A DNA stretch of 64,000 nucleotides from Alkalibacillus almallahensis (lineage in GTDB: Bacteria > Bacillota > Bacilli > Bacillales > Alkalibacillaceae): positions 1 through 64,000 of the forward strand of contig NZ_JAASRU010000006.1 of the NCBI RefSeq assembly GCF_011761495.1, read 5' to 3'. Every line of letters starts with the position of its first letter. The stretch's first letter is position 1. Position numbers and translations under genes: made by a program. Shown piece by piece: positions 62,409 through 64,000 of this stretch. The notes beneath the pieces were generated by a model. It was not told the DNA's origin. It did not search any database and was given only the letters and a program-made list of their open reading frames with translations.

Positions 62409-63239
62409 ATGAAAAAGACGCTTTTACTCTTCGTATTAGCGATTCTCGCCAGCGTAATGGTCGCTTGCGGCGGTGATAATAACGATGAAGGCGATTCAAG
62501 CAACTCAGAAAATGAAGGTACATCAGAAGAAGAAAGTAACAATGAAAATGGTAACAGTAATGAAGAAAATAGTAATAGCGAAGATGGTAGCAGTGAAGAA
62601 TCATCTAACGGCGAAGGTAACTCTGAATCATCAAGCAAAGGTGTTTCAGACGTTGGTGAAGATGAAGTCGTCGCAACTGTTGGTGGAGAAGACATCTTAG
62701 GTTCTCGTCTACTTCAAGCTGAACAAACACTAAGTTCACGCTATCAAATGATGGGACAAGATCCTAGTAAGAACGCTGGCGCAATTCGTGATGCAGCTAT
62801 GAATCAGGTTGTTAACTCAAAAGTAATTGAACTAGCAGCACTTGAGGCTGGTCTTGAACCTTCTGAAGAAGAAGTGACTAAAGAAGTTGACTCACAAATT
62901 AGTTCAATGAAAGAAAAAAATAAGCTTGAATCTAAAGATGCTGTATACGAGCAACTTGGTATGAGCAAAGAAGAGGTAAAAAGTCAAATTCGGTCATCTT
63001 TATTAATCCAAAACTATTTGGATGAAAACATGGAAGAACCAAATGTTTCAGATGAAGACATTCAAAAAGCGTATGAAGACTACAAATCACAAATGAAACA
63101 AGCGGATCAAGAAGCAGAAAGTTTAGAAAAAATGCGTAGTAAATTAAAATCACAAGTCAAACAACAAAAACAACGTGAACAACAACAAACGTTAATTGAA
63201 AATCTAAAAGAAGACACTGAAGTTAACGTTAAAATTTAA
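62409..63239 (+). CDS. SurA N-terminal domain lipoprotein without a PPIase domain
   Basis: A 276-residue lipoprotein (lipobox VMVAC), then about 70 residues rich in Ser, Asn, Glu and Gly, and a SurA/PrsA-like chaperone region: DEVVATVGGEDILGSRLL, AMNQVVNSKVIELAALEAGLEPSEEEV and a C-terminal helix. In PrsA a parvulin prolyl isomerase domain would sit between these; here the chain passes directly from NVSDEDIQKAYEDY to the last helix. It is likely an extracytoplasmic folding factor of the holdase kind. Confidence 0.87.
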   Translation: MKKTLLLFVLAILASVMVACGGDNNDEGDSSNSENEGTSEEESNNENGNSNEENSNSEDGSSEESSNGEGNSESSSKGVSDVGEDEVVATVGGEDILGSRLLQAEQTLSSRYQMMGQDPSKNAGAIRDAAMNQVVNSKVIELAALEAGLEPSEEEVTKEVDSQISSMKEKNKLESKDAVYEQLGMSKEEVKSQIRSSLLIQNYLDENMEEPNVSDEDIQKAYEDYKSQMKQADQEAESLEKMRSKLKSQVKQQKQREQQQTLIENLKEDTEVNVKI

Positions 63240-63244
63240 TTAAT

Positions 63245-63284
63245 TAAAAAGGCTACTCCGAAAAGTCGGAGTAGCCTTTTTTTA
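63245..63284 (+). terminator. Terminator after the SurA-N gene
   Basis: AAAAAGGCTACTCCG pairs with CGGAGTAGCCTTTTT around AAAAGT, followed by more T. The convergent dehydrogenase gene ends beside it. Confidence 0.92.
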
Positions 63285-64000
63285 TTAATATTGATACGAT
63301 TGTCCGCCATCAATTGGAATGACTGAAGCATTAATAAAGTTAGCTTGATCAGAGAGTAAGAAAGCGACTAAATATCCGACTTCTTCAGGTTTACCAAACC
63401 GCTTCATTGGGTTAGGCTCAACAAACTGTTCGCCAACTTTTTCCCAGTTATCCGGATCGATCTGTTTTAAGGACCCTTCAACCATTGGCGTCATAATCGC
63501 TCCTGGTGCAATAGCTTTAATGCTAACGCCATATTGACCATATTCAATACCTGAGTTTTTCGTTAAGCCTACAACACCATGTTTACTTGCCGCATAACCA
63601 GATTGATTACCAACTCCACGAATACCTCCTACTGAGGCTGTGTTAACAATTGAACCAGATTCTTGTTTCTTCATCACTTCTAGTACATATTTCATGCCAT
63701 AGAAAACACCGTTCAAATTGATATTAACAACTTTCTCAAATTCATCAGAACCATAATCCTGTGTTAAGTTTTGCTTCCCTTCGATTCCTGCATTATTAAA
63801 GAATCCATCAATTTGTTTAAATGTTTCTACTGTTTGATTAACGTAATTCTTAACTTCATCTTCATTGGAGACATCTGCTCTAATAACGAGTACTTCAACT
63901 GAAGGCGCTACTTCTTGAACTTTCGCTTTTGTCTCATCCAATGCTTCTTGATTAAGGTCTACTAAAGAAAGGCTCGCCCCCTCTTTTGCAACTTGAACTG
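63285..64000 (-). CDS. Short-chain dehydrogenase/reductase, 5' end outside the window
   Basis: The frame stays open to the right edge and continues with QVAKEGASLSLVDLNQEAL, so the N-terminal cofactor motif TGxxxGxG lies outside. Seen here are the NNAG motif (FFNNAGIEGK), the active site Ser (NTASVGGIRG), YxxxK (YAASKHG) and the C-terminal FINASVIPIDGGQSYQY. Substrate unknown. Confidence 0.93.
   Translation of the reverse strand, partial: VQVAKEGASLSLVDLNQEALDETKAKVQEVAPSVEVLVIRADVSNEDEVKNYVNQTVETFKQIDGFFNNAGIEGKQNLTQDYGSDEFEKVVNINLNGVFYGMKYVLEVMKKQESGSIVNTASVGGIRGVGNQSGYAASKHGVVGLTKNSGIEYGQYGVSIKAIAPGAIMTPMVEGSLKQIDPDNWEKVGEQFVEPNPMKRFGKPEEVGYLVAFLLSDQANFINASVIPIDGGQSYQY

Noticed and set aside
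62381-62695. 104-codon antisense frame rich in Ser and Leu
   Set aside because: It mirrors the low-complexity Ser/Asn/Glu linker of the SurA-N gene on the other strand.

Overview
The window is chromosomal DNA of an endospore-forming member of the Bacillaceae (Bacillota), of moderate to low GC. Evidence: a nine-gene tRNA cluster, the cortex morphogenetic gene cmpA, a YppG-like protein, and the gene order acpS - ydcC-like - alr - mazEF - rsbRSTUVW-sigB-rsbX - tex - cmpA - sprT-like - tRNAs, which is the Bacillus subtilis sigB neighbourhood. Many surface proteins are rich in Asp, Glu, Ser and Asn, which would suit a halotolerant or alkaliphilic relative, but that is a guess.

Layout. 1-1.1 kb: tRNA genes on the minus strand, driven by two tandem strong promoters; the left edge looks like an rRNA leader or spacer. 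1.3-4.2 kb: sprT-like, cmpA, tex. 4.6-9.5 kb: complete SigB partner-switching operon with an internal SigB promoter before rsbV. 9.7-13.3 kb: mazEF, alr, lipoprotein, acpS. 13.4-28.6 kb: mixed single genes (rhomboid protease, EamA and MFS transporters, DegV, YppG-like, MarR, methyltransferase, HemAT, flavin oxidoreductase, VOC protein, deacetylase lipoprotein, peroxiredoxin, PepF, GNAT). 28.6-31.1 kb: cadC-cadA metal resistance with its operator. 31.5-40.0 kb: the full histidine operon hisZGDBHAFIEC and the divergent histidinol phosphatase hisJ. 40.2-44.3 kb: PopT-type lipid carrier transporter, then btuFCD under a cobalamin riboswitch with a readable terminator/antiterminator. 44.4-49.3 kb: BMP lipoprotein plus chemoreceptor pair, an HTH-TPR regulator, enoyl-CoA hydratase. 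49.7-55.1 kb: mannitol operon mtlA-R-F-D. 55.2-64 kb: FMN reductase, 3D-domain wall protein, Ohr, MHYT-EAL protein, phasin-like/AarF pair, cold-shock protein, SurA-N lipoprotein, and a short-chain dehydrogenase cut by the right edge.

The most interesting signal lies between the genes. Five copies of a GC-rich repeat of about 190-290 bp (near 4.3, 18.4, 20.9, 31.2 and 49.4 kb) share long imperfect hairpin arms but carry different combinations of four internal hairpin modules. Paired arms change together between copies, so base pairing appears to be conserved rather than sequence. Two other intergenic loci carry degenerate tandem repeats with a strict 20- or 21-bp period just before terminators (40.0 and 56.9 kb).

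Several genes appear to work together: the Rsb proteins control SigB, which feeds back on rsbV-rsbW-sigB-rsbX and may also drive the phasin-like/aarF pair; the his genes with hisJ make a complete pathway apart from general functions; btuFCD responds to B12; mtlARFD responds to mannitol and, through a cre-like site, to carbon repression.
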